Assembly (NCBI RefSeq): GCF_002849895.1
Contig: NZ_CP018867.1
Location: forward strand, 248,001-312,000
Reading direction: 5' to 3'
From: Companilactobacillus alimentarius DSM 20249
GTDB taxonomy: Bacteria > Bacillota > Bacilli > Lactobacillales > Lactobacillaceae
Length of the DNA: 64,000 nt
In this document: piece by piece, positions 1 to 8,325 of the stretch
How the letters are laid out: each line of letters begins with the position of its first letter
How positions within the stretch are numbered: position 1 is the first letter of the stretch
The notes under the pieces: generated by a model
Told to the model about the DNA's origin: nothing
Database searches by the model: none
What the model saw: only the letters and a program-made list of their open reading frames with translations
Made by a program: the position numbers and the translations under genes

Positions 1-54
1 AATAAATGAAAACCCTATAAGATAATTTTTCTTCTCAGTAGTACTTAAATGCAT
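1..54 (-). CDS. Start of an unknown protein (runs off the window edge)
   Basis: A minus-strand ATG at 54 opens a frame that stays open for all 18 visible codons (MHLSTTEKKNYLIGFSFI). It has a good Shine-Dalgarno sequence (AAAGGTGA on the minus strand, around 61-68) eight bases upstream. The peptide ends in a hydrophobic stretch, as at the start of a membrane protein, but it is too short to assign a family. I infer a real gene from the ribosome-binding site and spacing only. Confidence 0.4.
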   Translation of the reverse strand, partial: MHLSTTEKKNYLIGFSFI

Positions 55-360
55 GTGTTAGTTCACCTTTCTTTAATAATAATTGCATGTAAATTTGTTG
101 AATGTTTTCAGCAAAACTAGATAAGTCTAACACAGAAATATAACTTTTGAAAATATTTAATATATATTATAGGAATATAAGTAACTGAAATAATTTTTCT
201 TATAGTTGATAAATATGAATTTGGTATAAAGGTTTACATTTTGGATAGTAGTGTATATTTAGCCATAAAAAGCCTTTAGAATAGGATTTGGGTAAGGAGG
301 AAGTGAAGATGTAATTACTTAGTTGATAATATTATGATGATGAAAAAGGGGAAATTTATT

Positions 361-654
361 ATGGATGAATGCAAGGAAAAGAACTTAACGAGAACTTACA
401 ATATGGATGACATTGATGATCTTTTATGTGAATTGGATGATTCAAAAATTCGGATCAATGCGTTGATGGATTATAACTTGAAAATAAAACGCGTAGACGA
501 TGAACAAATGAATAAGGATCTACTTTCACATGAGTATAAAAGATTAAGCCCAATCATTGAGCTTTTGAATACTGAGATATTTGAATCAATCGATAAATCC
601 ATTAAAATTCTTGAGGCTGGTTCCAAAACAGAAAAAGAACTAAATGAAAATTAG
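361..654 (+). CDS. Hypothetical protein, 97 aa
   Basis: I do not recognise this family. The product is acidic, soluble and apparently helical, with no signal peptide or membrane segment. I chose ATG 361 because an AAGGGG-type Shine-Dalgarno sequence sits at 346-351, nine bases upstream; the frame is open from ATG 334, but that start has no well-spaced site. About 50 bases upstream lies a much stronger Shine-Dalgarno sequence (294-303) that leads only to a start-stop (see findings). No clean terminator follows before the tRNA. Confidence 0.6.
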   Translation: MDECKEKNLTRTYNMDDIDDLLCELDDSKIRINALMDYNLKIKRVDDEQMNKDLLSHEYKRLSPIIELLNTEIFESIDKSIKILEAGSKTEKELNEN

Positions 655-756
655 CTTTTTTAGGTCCACCTTGACCGCAAAAAGTTAAGATGCTCCTTTT
701 TTTGTTAAAAAAATGGTGAAAATAATAGTAAATTGGAGCTGAATACCTATTTGCTA

Positions 757-785
757 TTGACATTGGAGTGTTTTTTTTATAACAT
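757..785 (+). promoter_or_regulatory. Promoter of tRNA-Gln
   Basis: TTGACA (757-762), a 17-base spacer and TAACAT (780-785) form a near-consensus vegetative promoter. The predicted start lies a few bases before the tRNA at 797. Confidence 0.75.
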
Positions 786-796
786 TTTATTGTTAA

Positions 797-868
797 TGGG
801 CATTCGCCAAATGGTAAGGCAGCGGACTCTGAATCCGCAATTTATTGGTTCGAACCCAATATGCCCAA
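797..868 (+). tRNA. tRNA-Gln (anticodon CTG)
   Basis: A 72-base cloverleaf can be folded by eye. The acceptor stem is TGGGCAT/ATGCCCA with discriminator A868, the anticodon stem is GCGGA/TCCGC, and the loop CTCTGAA gives anticodon CTG. The T arm is ATTGG/CCAAT with loop TTCGAAC. CCA is not encoded. It is a lone tRNA gene with its own promoter and terminator. A C34 Gln tRNA reads only CAG, so it is presumably a second isoacceptor beside a UUG tRNA elsewhere. Confidence 0.93.
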
Positions 869-904
869 TAAATTGAATAGAAATTGTTAATATTATGATT
901 AGAT

Positions 905-937
905 AGTCATCACATTACTTAGGTGGTGGCTTTTTTT
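905..937 (+). terminator. Rho-independent terminator after tRNA-Gln
   Basis: AGTCATCAC (905-913) pairs, with wobbles, to GTGGTGGCT (923-931), followed by a T7 tract. Confidence 0.75.
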
Positions 938-1003
938 GTATTATTAATATTTTTTGTAGTTTTCTTTTTTAAAGTAATTTTTAAGGATTCTTTAAAAAAT
1001 GGG

Positions 1004-1027
1004 TTTTATAATTTAAGTATTATAAAA
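1004..1027 (+). repeat. Perfect 9-bp inverted repeat upstream of a small gene
   Basis: TTTTATAAT, a 6-base gap, then ATTATAAAA. It contains TATAAT and lies 33 bases before the 43-aa ORF, so it could be a -10 region with an operator. No clear -35 box is visible. Confidence 0.4.
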
Positions 1028-1059
1028 TAAAGATATAAGTAAGAAAGCAGGTGTAGCAA

Positions 1060-1191
1060 TTGACAAGAATTGACAGAGTACACCAAAGAAGAAAAGAACA
1101 ACGTTTAAACCGTAATTTAATGATCATTAAGGTGTTTATCTTAGTTACTGTCGTTTACTTTATTTGTCAAGCTGTTTTAACGATCAACTAA
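1060..1191 (+). CDS. Small basic single-pass membrane protein, 43 aa
   Basis: A TTG start at 1060 follows an AGGTG-type Shine-Dalgarno sequence at 1049-1053. The product has a strongly basic N-terminal half (begins MTRIDRVHQRRKEQR) and a single hydrophobic helix (about residues 21-40: MIIKVFILVTVVYFICQAVL), ending TIN. This suggests a cytoplasmic basic tail and a membrane anchor. I cannot name the family. The clean positive/hydrophobic layout, ribosome-binding site and position in otherwise empty DNA support a real gene. It lies upstream of csbD with no terminator between them. Confidence 0.6.
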   Translation: MTRIDRVHQRRKEQRLNRNLMIIKVFILVTVVYFICQAVLTIN

Positions 1192-1277
1192 ACAGAGGGC
1201 TAATATCTTGTTCAAGTAAGCAGTAATTTGCTAATCTCTATATATAAACAAATTATTTATATGAGAGGAGTTTTATT

Positions 1278-1466
1278 ATGAGTATTGAAAGCAAGAAAGA
1301 TATGATCAAGGGTAAAACAAATCAAGCTGTAGGTAAGGCCACTGGCAATGACAAGCAAGAGGCAAAAGGTAAAGCTCAAGAAGCTATGGGTAAGGCTAAG
1401 GATAAAGTTGATGAAACTGTTGACAAGGCTGCCCATAAAGTTAATGAAAAAACTGATAATAATTAA
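1278..1466 (+). CDS. CsbD family stress-response protein
   Basis: The 62-aa product is rich in Lys, Ala, Gly, Asp and Glu with repeated hydrophilic KGK/KAK segments, the hallmark of the CsbD-like family (PF05532). Members are small general-stress proteins of unknown biochemical role; in Bacillus subtilis csbD is under SigmaB, a factor lactobacilli lack, so control must differ here. The start at 1278 follows GAGAGGAG. A strong terminator follows directly, so the gene closes its transcription unit. No cysteines or membrane segments are present. Confidence 0.88.
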   Translation: MSIESKKDMIKGKTNQAVGKATGNDKQEAKGKAQEAMGKAKDKVDETVDKAAHKVNEKTDNN

Positions 1467-1477
1467 GACAAATTAAA

Positions 1478-1527
1478 ACTGCTCGATTTAAAAATATTTA
1501 GTTATTTTTAAATCGGGTAGTTTTTTT
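1478..1527 (+). terminator. Terminator of csbD
   Basis: A 19-bp stem with G-U wobbles (ACTGCTCGATTTAAAAATA, 1478-1496, against 1503-1521) is followed by a T7 tract. The IS30 element is inserted just after this T tract. Confidence 0.9.
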
Positions 1528-1531
1528 GTTT

Positions 1532-2596
1532 GGTAGATTGTAAGATTAAATAGAATTCTACCCAGACGAAAAATTTGGATAGAAAAAGGGCAATGGACCC
1601 GGTATTGTTTTAAGTGACAAAACTATAAACAATAGGAGTCCATTACCCATGAGTCACATTTTAACATTATCGGATAGAACTGTCATCCAAACGCTGCTTA
1701 AGGTTGGTTACTCACAAAAACAAATTGCTGAAGAAGTTGGTGTAGTTCCTTCAACCATCAACTATGAACTAAAGCGCTGTCCTAAGGGATACTATGACGC
1801 TGATCAAGCTCAGGAAAACTGCGAAAAGAAGCTAACTCACCGGGGGCGGAAAACTCTTCTAACAGAGAATTTAAGAGAATTCGTCCGTGGGATCATTCTC
1901 GAACAGCGGTGGAGTTTTGAAGTCATCGCGCATATTCTCCAAATGCCATTCAAAACCCTCTATAACTGGCTGGACAAGGGCTGGTTGGACATCAAACGCG
2001 AGGTCCTTCCAGACCACGGTGTGCGGTACCGAAAGAGCCACGACGGTCGTGGTCAGTACACACGTGGGGCGAAGTTTATCAACCAACGCCCGGACGAGGC
2101 TAACCTGCGTCAAGAGATTGGTCATTTTGAAGTCGATACCATTCTATCAGGAAAAACCAGGGGCGAGGTCCTAGCTACCTTTACTGATCGTAAGTCCCGA
2201 CTAATGATTATTCGTCGTTTACCGGGACGTGATAGTAAAGCTATGACTAAGGCAATCCTAGAGCTTAACGAGGAGTTGCGCGGCTTGATCAAGTCAATCA
2301 CCAGTGATCACGGTAAGGAATTCGCAGGCTTCAAGGAAATTGAAGCCTGCGGAATTGCCCATTATTTTGCCCACCCGTATGCGCCACATGAACGCGGAAC
2401 CAACGAACGGTTGAACCGCGAGATTCGGCTACACATTCCAAAGAACCAGCCAATTGAGAGCGTTACGGACGAAGAGCTGACTATGATCTCAAAGTACTTA
2501 AACTGGCGTCCCCGGAAATGTTTAGGGTGGAAAACGCCACTCCAAGTCTTCTTTGGTGACTTGTCCGAAAAATTCGATTAATTGTTGCAATCTACC
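1532..2596 (+). mobile_element. Complete IS30-family insertion sequence (1065 bp)
   Basis: The left end GGTAGATTG (1532) and right end CAATCTACC (to 2596) are the outer part of imperfect terminal inverted repeats of about 22 bp. The element holds one transposase gene filling most of its length. GTTT occurs on both sides (1528-1531 and 2597-2600) and is probably the target duplication; IS30-family elements usually make 2-4 bp. The coding region is visibly more GC-rich than its neighbours, which points to recent arrival. It looks intact and possibly active. Confidence 0.9.
1649..2581 (+). CDS. IS30 family transposase
   Basis: This 310-aa protein cuts and rejoins the ends of its IS. The N-terminus holds a helix-turn-helix (about residues 19-45, GYSQKQIAEEVGVVPSTINY) that binds the terminal repeats in this family. 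The catalytic core is an RNase-H-like DDE domain: first Asp in FEVDTIL, second in SDHGKEF, and Glu in the segment PHERGTNERLNREI. The length is normal for the family (about 300-350 aa) and no frameshift is seen. An AGGAG site lies about 11 bases before ATG 1649. Confidence 0.95.
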   Translation: MSHILTLSDRTVIQTLLKVGYSQKQIAEEVGVVPSTINYELKRCPKGYYDADQAQENCEKKLTHRGRKTLLTENLREFVRGIILEQRWSFEVIAHILQMPFKTLYNWLDKGWLDIKREVLPDHGVRYRKSHDGRGQYTRGAKFINQRPDEANLRQEIGHFEVDTILSGKTRGEVLATFTDRKSRLMIIRRLPGRDSKAMTKAILELNEELRGLIKSITSDHGKEFAGFKEIEACGIAHYFAHPYAPHERGTNERLNREIRLHIPKNQPIESVTDEELTMISKYLNWRPRKCLGWKTPLQVFFGDLSEKFD

Positions 2597-2753
2597 GTTT
2601 GTTAAAGATTTGTACAACGAAATATAGTTATTTTGTTGTTGCCGTTTACATTGTAATAAGACCATTAAAATTTTCCAGCGAAGGCTTATAATTTGTCCTA
2701 ATTGTGTTACATTATTTAATGGAGTGAAATAAATATTTTTGTGAGGTGAATAA

Positions 2754-3080
2754 ATGGAGAAAAGCGAGATATTAGTGACGACAACTGAACATGTTCCAGG
2801 ACATGATTATGAGATTATTGGCGAAGTCTTTGGTTTGACGACTCAGTCCAAAAATGTTGTAAAAAATATCGGCGCAGGTTTCAAAAACATTGTCGGTGGC
2901 GAGATTAAAGCTTATACCGAATTACTGACAGAGGCACGTGACATTGCAATTGATCGTTTACGACAGAATGCAGTGAAAATGGGTGCTGATGCGGTGGTAA
3001 TGATGCGTTTTGATTCAGATTCTATCAGTGCAGATATGGAAACAGTTGCGGCATATGGTACCGCAGTAAAATTTAAGTAA
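2754..3080 (+). CDS. YbjQ/UPF0145 family protein
   Basis: The 108-aa sequence matches the YbjQ family (PF01906): an N-terminal [20 protein letters not shown] strand pattern, a central region ending in the [14 protein letters not shown] helix, and a C-terminal [13 protein letters not shown] strand. Family members are small cytoplasmic oligomers of unknown function, sometimes described as putative heavy-metal-binding; no obvious metal cluster (no Cys, few His) is seen. GTGAGGTGA precedes ATG 2754. The dipeptidase starts 9 bases after its stop, so the two are probably co-transcribed. Confidence 0.85.
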   Translation: MEKSEILVTTTEHVPGHDYEIIGEVFGLTTQSKNVVKNIGAGFKNIVGGEIKAYTELLTEARDIAIDRLRQNAVKMGADAVVMMRFDSDSISADMETVAAYGTAVKFK

Positions 3081-3089
3081 GGTGATTTT

Positions 3090-4520
3090 ATGGCATTAGA
3101 ATATAACAAGAGCTCTTTGTCCGCATGTACGAGCATTTTGATTGGGAAGAAAGCTACTGTCGATGGTTCTACTATTATTGGTAGAAATGAAGACGCTAAA
3201 GCATCTTGGCCCAAACATTTTGTGATTCACGAGCACAAAGAATCTACTGAGAAACAACGATTTGTTTCTAAAGCCAATGATTTTCAAATGGACCTACCTA
3301 AAATTCGCAATAAATATTCTGCCACTCCTGAATGGACCTTCAAAGAAGGATTGTTTGAAGAGGATGGTTTTAACGAATATGGCGTTGGAATGAGCGCGAC
3401 CGAAAGTGCCTATTCGAACCAACGTGTTTTAGGCGTTGATCCTCTTGTCGAAAATGGTATTGGTGAGGAAGCTATGATTACAGTAGTTTTGCCTTATGTA
3501 AAGACAGCTAGAGAAGGTGTTTTACGTTTAGGTGAAATTGTTGAAAAATATGGAACTTGTGAAACTAACGGAGTCTTATTCTCAGATCAAAATGAGGTTT
3601 GGTACTTCGAAAATGGATCAGGTCATTATTGGGTAGCACAGCGTATTCCCGACGATAGTTACGCTGTTGTTGCTAACCAATTGGCAATCCAAGAGATTGA
3701 TTTTAATGATGAGAATAATTTCTTGTATCATCAAGATATTCAAAAATTTGTTTCTGACAATCACTTGAATACTCGACCAAATACTTTCAACTTTAGAGAA
3801 ATTTTTGGTACACATAATTTATCAGATGAGATCTACAGCACGCCTCGTGTATGGTGGGGTCAACAGGAATTTTCTGGCAAAACCGATGAAAGTCCCGAGA
3901 GTGAGAATCTGTCCTTTATTAAAAAGGCTGATCGTCTCTTGAGTGTCGATGATGCAAAGAATTACTTGTCTTCCCATTTTCAAGGTACGCCATATGATCC
4001 ATTGAATAAATCTGACGATAACAAACGTTACCGTCCAATTAGTTTGGCTAAAACTCAAGAGTCACACGTCTTACAAATCAGACCACAGATGGCTCCTGAA
4101 ATTGCCTGTGTTCAGTGGTTAGCCATGGGTGTTGCTTCACAGAGTGTCTATGTTCCATTTTATATGGGAATAAATAATACTCCTGAAGCATACAAAATTG
4201 GAGAACTACCATATGACAGTAAGTCAGCTTATTGGACGTATAAGTTGGCCGGAGTTTTATTAGATGGTCATTATAATGAACTTGGAAAAATGTTCCAAGA
4301 TAAGCAAGAAGCTATCAATATCACGCTATACAATAAGTTGCATGAATTTGATCAGCAAGCTTTAAGCAAAGATGATGAGGAATTACCTAATTATTTAACA
4401 AAAGCTTCATTTGAAATGGCAAAAATTTCACTTGATGGTTATAAAGAGCTAATCGCTCAATTAATTACGGACTCGACTGATTTTTCACCTCTAAACTTCA
4501 AGACAGATATGAATTTATAA
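3090..4520 (+). CDS. pepD: C69 family dipeptidase
   Basis: This 476-aa cytoplasmic enzyme releases amino acids from a broad range of dipeptides. It is an N-terminal-nucleophile hydrolase: Cys13 in SACTSILIGKK would be the catalytic residue after removal of the preceding residues, followed by the family hallmark VDGSTIIGRNED. The length matches Lactobacillus PepD enzymes (about 470 aa). It starts 9 bases after the YbjQ gene and is followed 40 bases later by an amino-acid permease, suggesting a peptide/amino-acid utilisation unit. I infer the substrate range from the family, not from this sequence. Confidence 0.93.
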   Translation: MALEYNKSSLSACTSILIGKKATVDGSTIIGRNEDAKASWPKHFVIHEHKESTEKQRFVSKANDFQMDLPKIRNKYSATPEWTFKEGLFEEDGFNEYGVGMSATESAYSNQRVLGVDPLVENGIGEEAMITVVLPYVKTAREGVLRLGEIVEKYGTCETNGVLFSDQNEVWYFENGSGHYWVAQRIPDDSYAVVANQLAIQEIDFNDENNFLYHQDIQKFVSDNHLNTRPNTFNFREIFGTHNLSDEIYSTPRVWWGQQEFSGKTDESPESENLSFIKKADRLLSVDDAKNYLSSHFQGTPYDPLNKSDDNKRYRPISLAKTQESHVLQIRPQMAPEIACVQWLAMGVASQSVYVPFYMGINNTPEAYKIGELPYDSKSAYWTYKLAGVLLDGHYNELGKMFQDKQEAINITLYNKLHEFDQQALSKDDEELPNYLTKASFEMAKISLDGYKELIAQLITDSTDFSPLNFKTDMNL

Positions 4521-4560
4521 AAAATTTGTACATTGAAAATTGAATGAGGGGTTTTATAAA

Positions 4561-6075
4561 ATGAATGATGGTAACTCGCCGAAAAAAACAATCACGTTAT
4601 TTGGTTTAATAATGATGATTTTCACGGCGATCTTTGGATTCGCTAATACAACTGTAGCTTATGAGCAGATGGGATTAGCAAGTATTATTTGGTACGTTTT
4701 CGCTGCTTTGTTCTTCTTTTTACCAGTAGGATTTATGATGGCAGAATATGGTTCCGCTTTTAATGAAGCAAAAGGTGGAATTTATTCTTGGATTGACGGT
4801 GCCGTTGGTGCTAAATGGGCCTTTATCGGTACTTTCATGTGGTTAGCTTCATGGGAAGTTTGGTTAGTTTCGACTTCTTCAAAAGTTTGGATTCCGTTGT
4901 CCACAATGTTTACAGGACATGATTCAACTCAGACTTGGGGTATGTTTGGTTTAAGTGCAACCCAAGTAATCGGTATTTTAGCCGTTTTGTGGATCGTTTT
5001 TGTCACATACACAGCTACACAAGGTATGGATAAGATTTCGAAAGTTTCTAGTTTCGGTGGAATTATGACAATTGCTTTAAATGCTATCTTCTTTATTTTG
5101 AGTTTGGCAGTTTTGTTCATGTCAGGATTCCACACTGCAGAACCAATTCACGGATTAGATACATTTATCCACTCTGCTAATCCAGCGTTTGCGTCACCAC
5201 TAGGGATGGTCTCATTCATCGTTTATGCAATATTTGCTTACGGTGGTATGGAATCAGTCGGTGGTGTCACTGATAGTATGAAGAATCCTAAAAAAGATTT
5301 TCCTCGCGGTGTGTTAATTTCTGCCGCTGTTATTACCTTGCTTTATTCATTGACGATTCTATGTTGGTCAATGAGTGCTAACTGGAATGCAGTTGTTTCC
5401 AAAGGCAACGTTAACCTAGGTAATATTACTTATGTTATGATGAGCAACTTAGGCTATGAATTTGGAACGCATATTGGATTAGGAAGTGCTGCCGCAATTA
5501 CTTTAGGGGAATGGCTAGCGCGCTTTACTGGATTTGATATGTTCATCCTTTACATGGGTGCTTTCTTTGTTTTGATCTATTCACCATTGAAGTCCTTTGT
5601 TCTAGGTACACCAAAAGACTTTTGGCCTGCAAAAGTTACTAAGTTAAATAAACATGGTATGCCAGCCTACGCTATGTGGGTCCAAGCTATCGTTGTCATT
5701 GTCTTGATTTTGATCGTTGATATGGGTGGTAAGAATGCTAAAGCTCTATACAACGTTTTGACATTAATGGCTAATGTTTCAACGACTGTTCCATACTTAT
5801 TCTTAGTTGGAGCATATCCATTCTTTAATTTAAATAAAGATATTGAAAAGCCATATTTGTTCTATAAGAATAAAACCGCTATGTGGACTGTAAGTATTAT
5901 CGTCTTCTTAGTGTTGGCTTTCGCAATTATCTTTACATTAATCCAACCAATTGTTGAAGGAGCATATACAGATGCACTTTGGACAATTATTGGACCAGTT
6001 GTCTTCGGTCTAGTTGGATTTATACTTTATTACAGGTATGAACATAAAAATAAAATAGCTAAAACTACAGATTAA
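4561..6075 (+). CDS. APC-superfamily amino-acid permease (YjeM type)
   Basis: A 504-aa integral membrane protein with about 12 hydrophobic helices. The opening KKTITLFGLIMMIFTAIFGF and the motif EYGSAFNEAKGGIYSW are typical of the glutamate/GABA-antiporter-like branch of the APC family that includes YjeM. The substrate cannot be read from sequence. I chose ATG 4561 because GAGGGG lies 9 bases upstream; the frame is also open from TTG 4540. It follows pepD by 40 bases without a terminator and ends with a strong one, so it probably exports or exchanges the products of dipeptide hydrolysis. Confidence 0.85.
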   Translation: MNDGNSPKKTITLFGLIMMIFTAIFGFANTTVAYEQMGLASIIWYVFAALFFFLPVGFMMAEYGSAFNEAKGGIYSWIDGAVGAKWAFIGTFMWLASWEVWLVSTSSKVWIPLSTMFTGHDSTQTWGMFGLSATQVIGILAVLWIVFVTYTATQGMDKISKVSSFGGIMTIALNAIFFILSLAVLFMSGFHTAEPIHGLDTFIHSANPAFASPLGMVSFIVYAIFAYGGMESVGGVTDSMKNPKKDFPRGVLISAAVITLLYSLTILCWSMSANWNAVVSKGNVNLGNITYVMMSNLGYEFGTHIGLGSAAAITLGEWLARFTGFDMFILYMGAFFVLIYSPLKSFVLGTPKDFWPAKVTKLNKHGMPAYAMWVQAIVVIVLILIVDMGGKNAKALYNVLTLMANVSTTVPYLFLVGAYPFFNLNKDIEKPYLFYKNKTAMWTVSIIVFLVLAFAIIFTLIQPIVEGAYTDALWTIIGPVVFGLVGFILYYRYEHKNKIAKTTD

Positions 6076-6092
6076 TTAAAGTATTATAAATT

Positions 6093-6133
6093 AAGGTTCA
6101 GAAATCGAAATTGATTTCTGAACCTTATTTTTT
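6093..6133 (+). terminator. Terminator after the permease
   Basis: AAGGTTCAGAAATC (6093-6106) pairs perfectly with GATTTCTGAACCTT (6113-6126), followed by a T-rich tail. Confidence 0.9.
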
Positions 6134-6153
6134 ATATCAATAATTTTATGGTC

Positions 6154-6178
6154 AAAAAAAACAGAGCCTAAACTCTGT
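6154..6178 (-). terminator. Terminator of glyA
   Basis: ACAGAG/CTCTGT (6161-6178) with a 6-base loop is followed on the minus strand by a T7 tract (6154-6160), 13 bases past the glyA stop. Confidence 0.8.
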
Positions 6179-6190
6179 CTTCGTTAATTA

Positions 6191-7420
6191 CTATTCAACT
6201 GGATGTTTATCTGTCAAAGCCTTTGTCCGGGCATCTAATTTCTTTAATTCTTCTGGATCATTGTGGTATTTAATAGCGTCAACGATAATGTGTGCTACTT
6301 CTTCACAATCCTCTTCATTAAAGCCTCTTGATGTAATAGCGGGTGAACCTAAACGTAAGCCAGATGTAAACTTAGGTGGCAATGGATCATTAGGGATGGC
6401 TTCCTTGTTAGTTGTGATGTGGATTGAATCTAATAAGTTTTGAACTTCCATTCCATTCAAACCGCTGTCGGTTAAAACGACATTCAACAGGTGATTGTCT
6501 GTACCACCGGTTAGAACTGATAAGTTGTCGGCTTCATTGATTACTTTTGCCATGGCCGCAGCGTTTTTCACAACTTGTTCCATGTAGGTCTTAAATTGTG
6601 GTTGGAGATCCTCACCAAAAGCTACAGCTTTACCAGCAATCACATGTTCCAAGGGTCCACCTTGTGTTCCAGGGAAGACGGCTGAATTCAATTTTCTACC
6701 GAGTTCTGCTTTAGCAAGAATCATACCACCACGAGGGCCACGAAGTGTTTTATGGGTTGTCGTAGTGACAATGTCAGCTACGCCTACTGGAGTAGGATGA
6801 AGACCAACAGCAACAAGACCTGCAATATGGGCCATATCGACCATCAAATAGGCACCAACGGAATCGGCAATCTCACGGAATTTTTTGAAGTCGATGATAC
6901 GACTGTATGCTGAAGCACCAGCGACAATTAAATGTGGCTTAACTTCTTGAGCAATTTTTAAAACGTCATCGTAATCTATTAAACCTTCAGCGTTAACTCC
7001 GTATGAGTGAAAGTTATACATTTTACCAGAGAAATTCACTTTTGACCCGTGAGTCAAGTGTCCACCAGCGTTTAGATCCATGCCTAGAACTGTATCACCG
7101 GGCTTTAAAACGGCCTGGTATGCGGCAGCATTGGCTTGGGATCCTGAATGTGGTTGAACGTTGACATACTCTGCGTTGAAGAGTTTCTTGGCACGATCAA
7201 TGGCAATCTGTTCGATTCCGTCGATATATTCACAACCACCGTAGTAACGATGTCCGGGATATCCTTCAGCGTACTTGTTAGTTAAAACTGAACCTTGAGC
7301 TTTTCTTACGTTGTCAGAAACGATATTCTCGGAAGCAATCAACTCAATATTTCTATTCTGTCGTTCTTCTTCCTTTTTGATTAGATCAAAAACCTCTGTA
7401 TCTCCTGTACTATATTGCAC
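6191..7420 (-). CDS. glyA: Serine hydroxymethyltransferase
   Basis: PLP enzyme that interconverts serine plus tetrahydrofolate with glycine plus 5,10-methylene-tetrahydrofolate, the main one-carbon source for thymidylate, purines and Met-tRNA formylation. About 409 aa, normal length. Visible hallmarks are the PLP lysine segment [14 protein letters not shown], the region around [13 protein letters not shown], and [14 protein letters not shown]. The frame is open from ATG 7429, but the only Shine-Dalgarno sequence (AGGAG) directly abuts that ATG; GTG three codons later (7420) has the right 9-base spacing, so I prefer it. The upstream nuclease gene ends just before this site, so glyA is translated from a shared transcript. 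Confidence 0.96.
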   Translation of the reverse strand: MQYSTGDTEVFDLIKKEEERQNRNIELIASENIVSDNVRKAQGSVLTNKYAEGYPGHRYYGGCEYIDGIEQIAIDRAKKLFNAEYVNVQPHSGSQANAAAYQAVLKPGDTVLGMDLNAGGHLTHGSKVNFSGKMYNFHSYGVNAEGLIDYDDVLKIAQEVKPHLIVAGASAYSRIIDFKKFREIADSVGAYLMVDMAHIAGLVAVGLHPTPVGVADIVTTTTHKTLRGPRGGMILAKAELGRKLNSAVFPGTQGGPLEHVIAGKAVAFGEDLQPQFKTYMEQVVKNAAAMAKVINEADNLSVLTGGTDNHLLNVVLTDSGLNGMEVQNLLDSIHITTNKEAIPNDPLPPKFTSGLRLGSPAITSRGFNEEDCEEVAHIIVDAIKYHNDPEELKKLDARTKALTDKHPVE

Positions 7421-7432
7421 TACGACCATCTC

Positions 7433-8245
7433 CTAATAATTATTATTAACTACACTTGTACCATCGCTATAATTAATCTTAACACCTTGTTCAACGTTAA
7501 AAATGTACACATTGAACGACACTGCCTTGTCAGGTTGGCCATCGGAGGTCATTGATTCAGCCATCATCTGCACGCCACGAGCAACTAATTCATTATTTCG
7601 ATAAATTGGTTTGACCCGATATCGAATATAGTTATTAGGATTTTGTTTTAGGTAGTAAGCAATATCATTTTCGTGTTTGAGCATTTCTGGTGAGTTCAGT
7701 GAACGTGTTCCGGTCATCAAATTCTTAGGATTATTGTTTTGTCCACTTAATTGATAACCGATCAGGTGTGAACGATTATATAGCCAGCCACTCTTAATCC
7801 GCTTGTTGTGCCAACCGGTTGGGTTGACGTAAAGTGCTTCACGTTTTTGAGTAGGCATTAAGCTCTTGCTTAACAGTGCATCAGCTTGAATTGCGCGATT
7901 AAGATTATCTAAATCAGCAAATTCTTGCCAGGGACCATTTGAGACATTTAGTTCGGATTTTGTGAAGGTAGGAACATTTCCATTAACAGCTATTTCTTGT
8001 TGATCAGAATAGGTGAGGTTAGCTAGATTCGAAGTTGAAGTAGTTTTAGCTTTTTCTACTTGCTTGGGATCGTCACCAGTTTTAACACCATTATTCTGAT
8101 AGTTTTCATAAACCCCTGAGCCACCAACTACAATCAGTAGTAAGCCTAGTGATACTAGTTTGCGGTGCAGACGTTTTTTCGGTTTGACCATGAATGTTGT
8201 GAACAACACGATGGCGCCTAATAAAACAAGTAATAACATATACAT
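7433..8245 (-). CDS. Membrane-anchored DNA/RNA non-specific endonuclease (DNA-entry type)
   Basis: A 270-aa protein with two N-terminal hydrophobic helices (about residues 4-20 and 30-45), a Thr/Ser/Lys linker, and an extracellular nuclease domain. The segment WLYNRSHLIGYQL carries the presumed general-base His160, followed by NNPKNLMTGTRSLN with the metal-binding Asn, as in EndA/NucA-like beta-beta-alpha-metal nucleases. Relatives degrade external DNA or one strand during DNA uptake. It heads a two-gene unit with glyA. No other competence gene is nearby, so a nutritional or surface role is equally possible. Confidence 0.88.
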   Translation of the reverse strand: MYMLLLVLLGAIVLFTTFMVKPKKRLHRKLVSLGLLLIVVGGSGVYENYQNNGVKTGDDPKQVEKAKTTSTSNLANLTYSDQQEIAVNGNVPTFTKSELNVSNGPWQEFADLDNLNRAIQADALLSKSLMPTQKREALYVNPTGWHNKRIKSGWLYNRSHLIGYQLSGQNNNPKNLMTGTRSLNSPEMLKHENDIAYYLKQNPNNYIRYRVKPIYRNNELVARGVQMMAESMTSDGQPDKAVSFNVYIFNVEQGVKINYSDGTSVVNNNY

Positions 8246-8265
8246 AAAATCGTTCCCTTCACGAC

Positions 8266-8285
8266 GAAGATTTTAGCGAATCTTC
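8266..8285 (-). promoter_or_regulatory. 5' UTR hairpin of the nuclease-glyA mRNA
   Basis: GAAGATT and AATCTTC are separated by 6 bases, about 20 bases before the nuclease start. No T tract follows, so it is a UTR structure rather than a terminator. Confidence 0.45.
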
Positions 8286-8295
8286 ATGTATGATT

Positions 8296-8325
8296 TTATC
8301 ATAGATTTTCAGAAATCTTGAACAA
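8296..8325 (-). promoter_or_regulatory. Promoter of the nuclease-glyA unit with an internal palindrome
   Basis: On the minus strand TTGTTC (8325-8320) is followed after 16 or 18 bases by TATGAT or TGATAA. Between the boxes lies the dyad AGATTTTCAGAAATCT (8303-8318; 6+4+6), well placed for a repressor site. I do not recognise the regulator. Confidence 0.5.

Noticed and set aside
655..715. A terminator after the 97-aa hypothetical gene
   Set aside because: A pairing around GGTC/GACC can be drawn, but it has internal mismatches and no T tract at the correct place.
1871..2174. Extra reading frames on both strands inside the transposase
   Set aside because: They overlap the transposase in other frames, lack ribosome-binding sites and have no recognisable features. 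They arise from the higher GC of the element.
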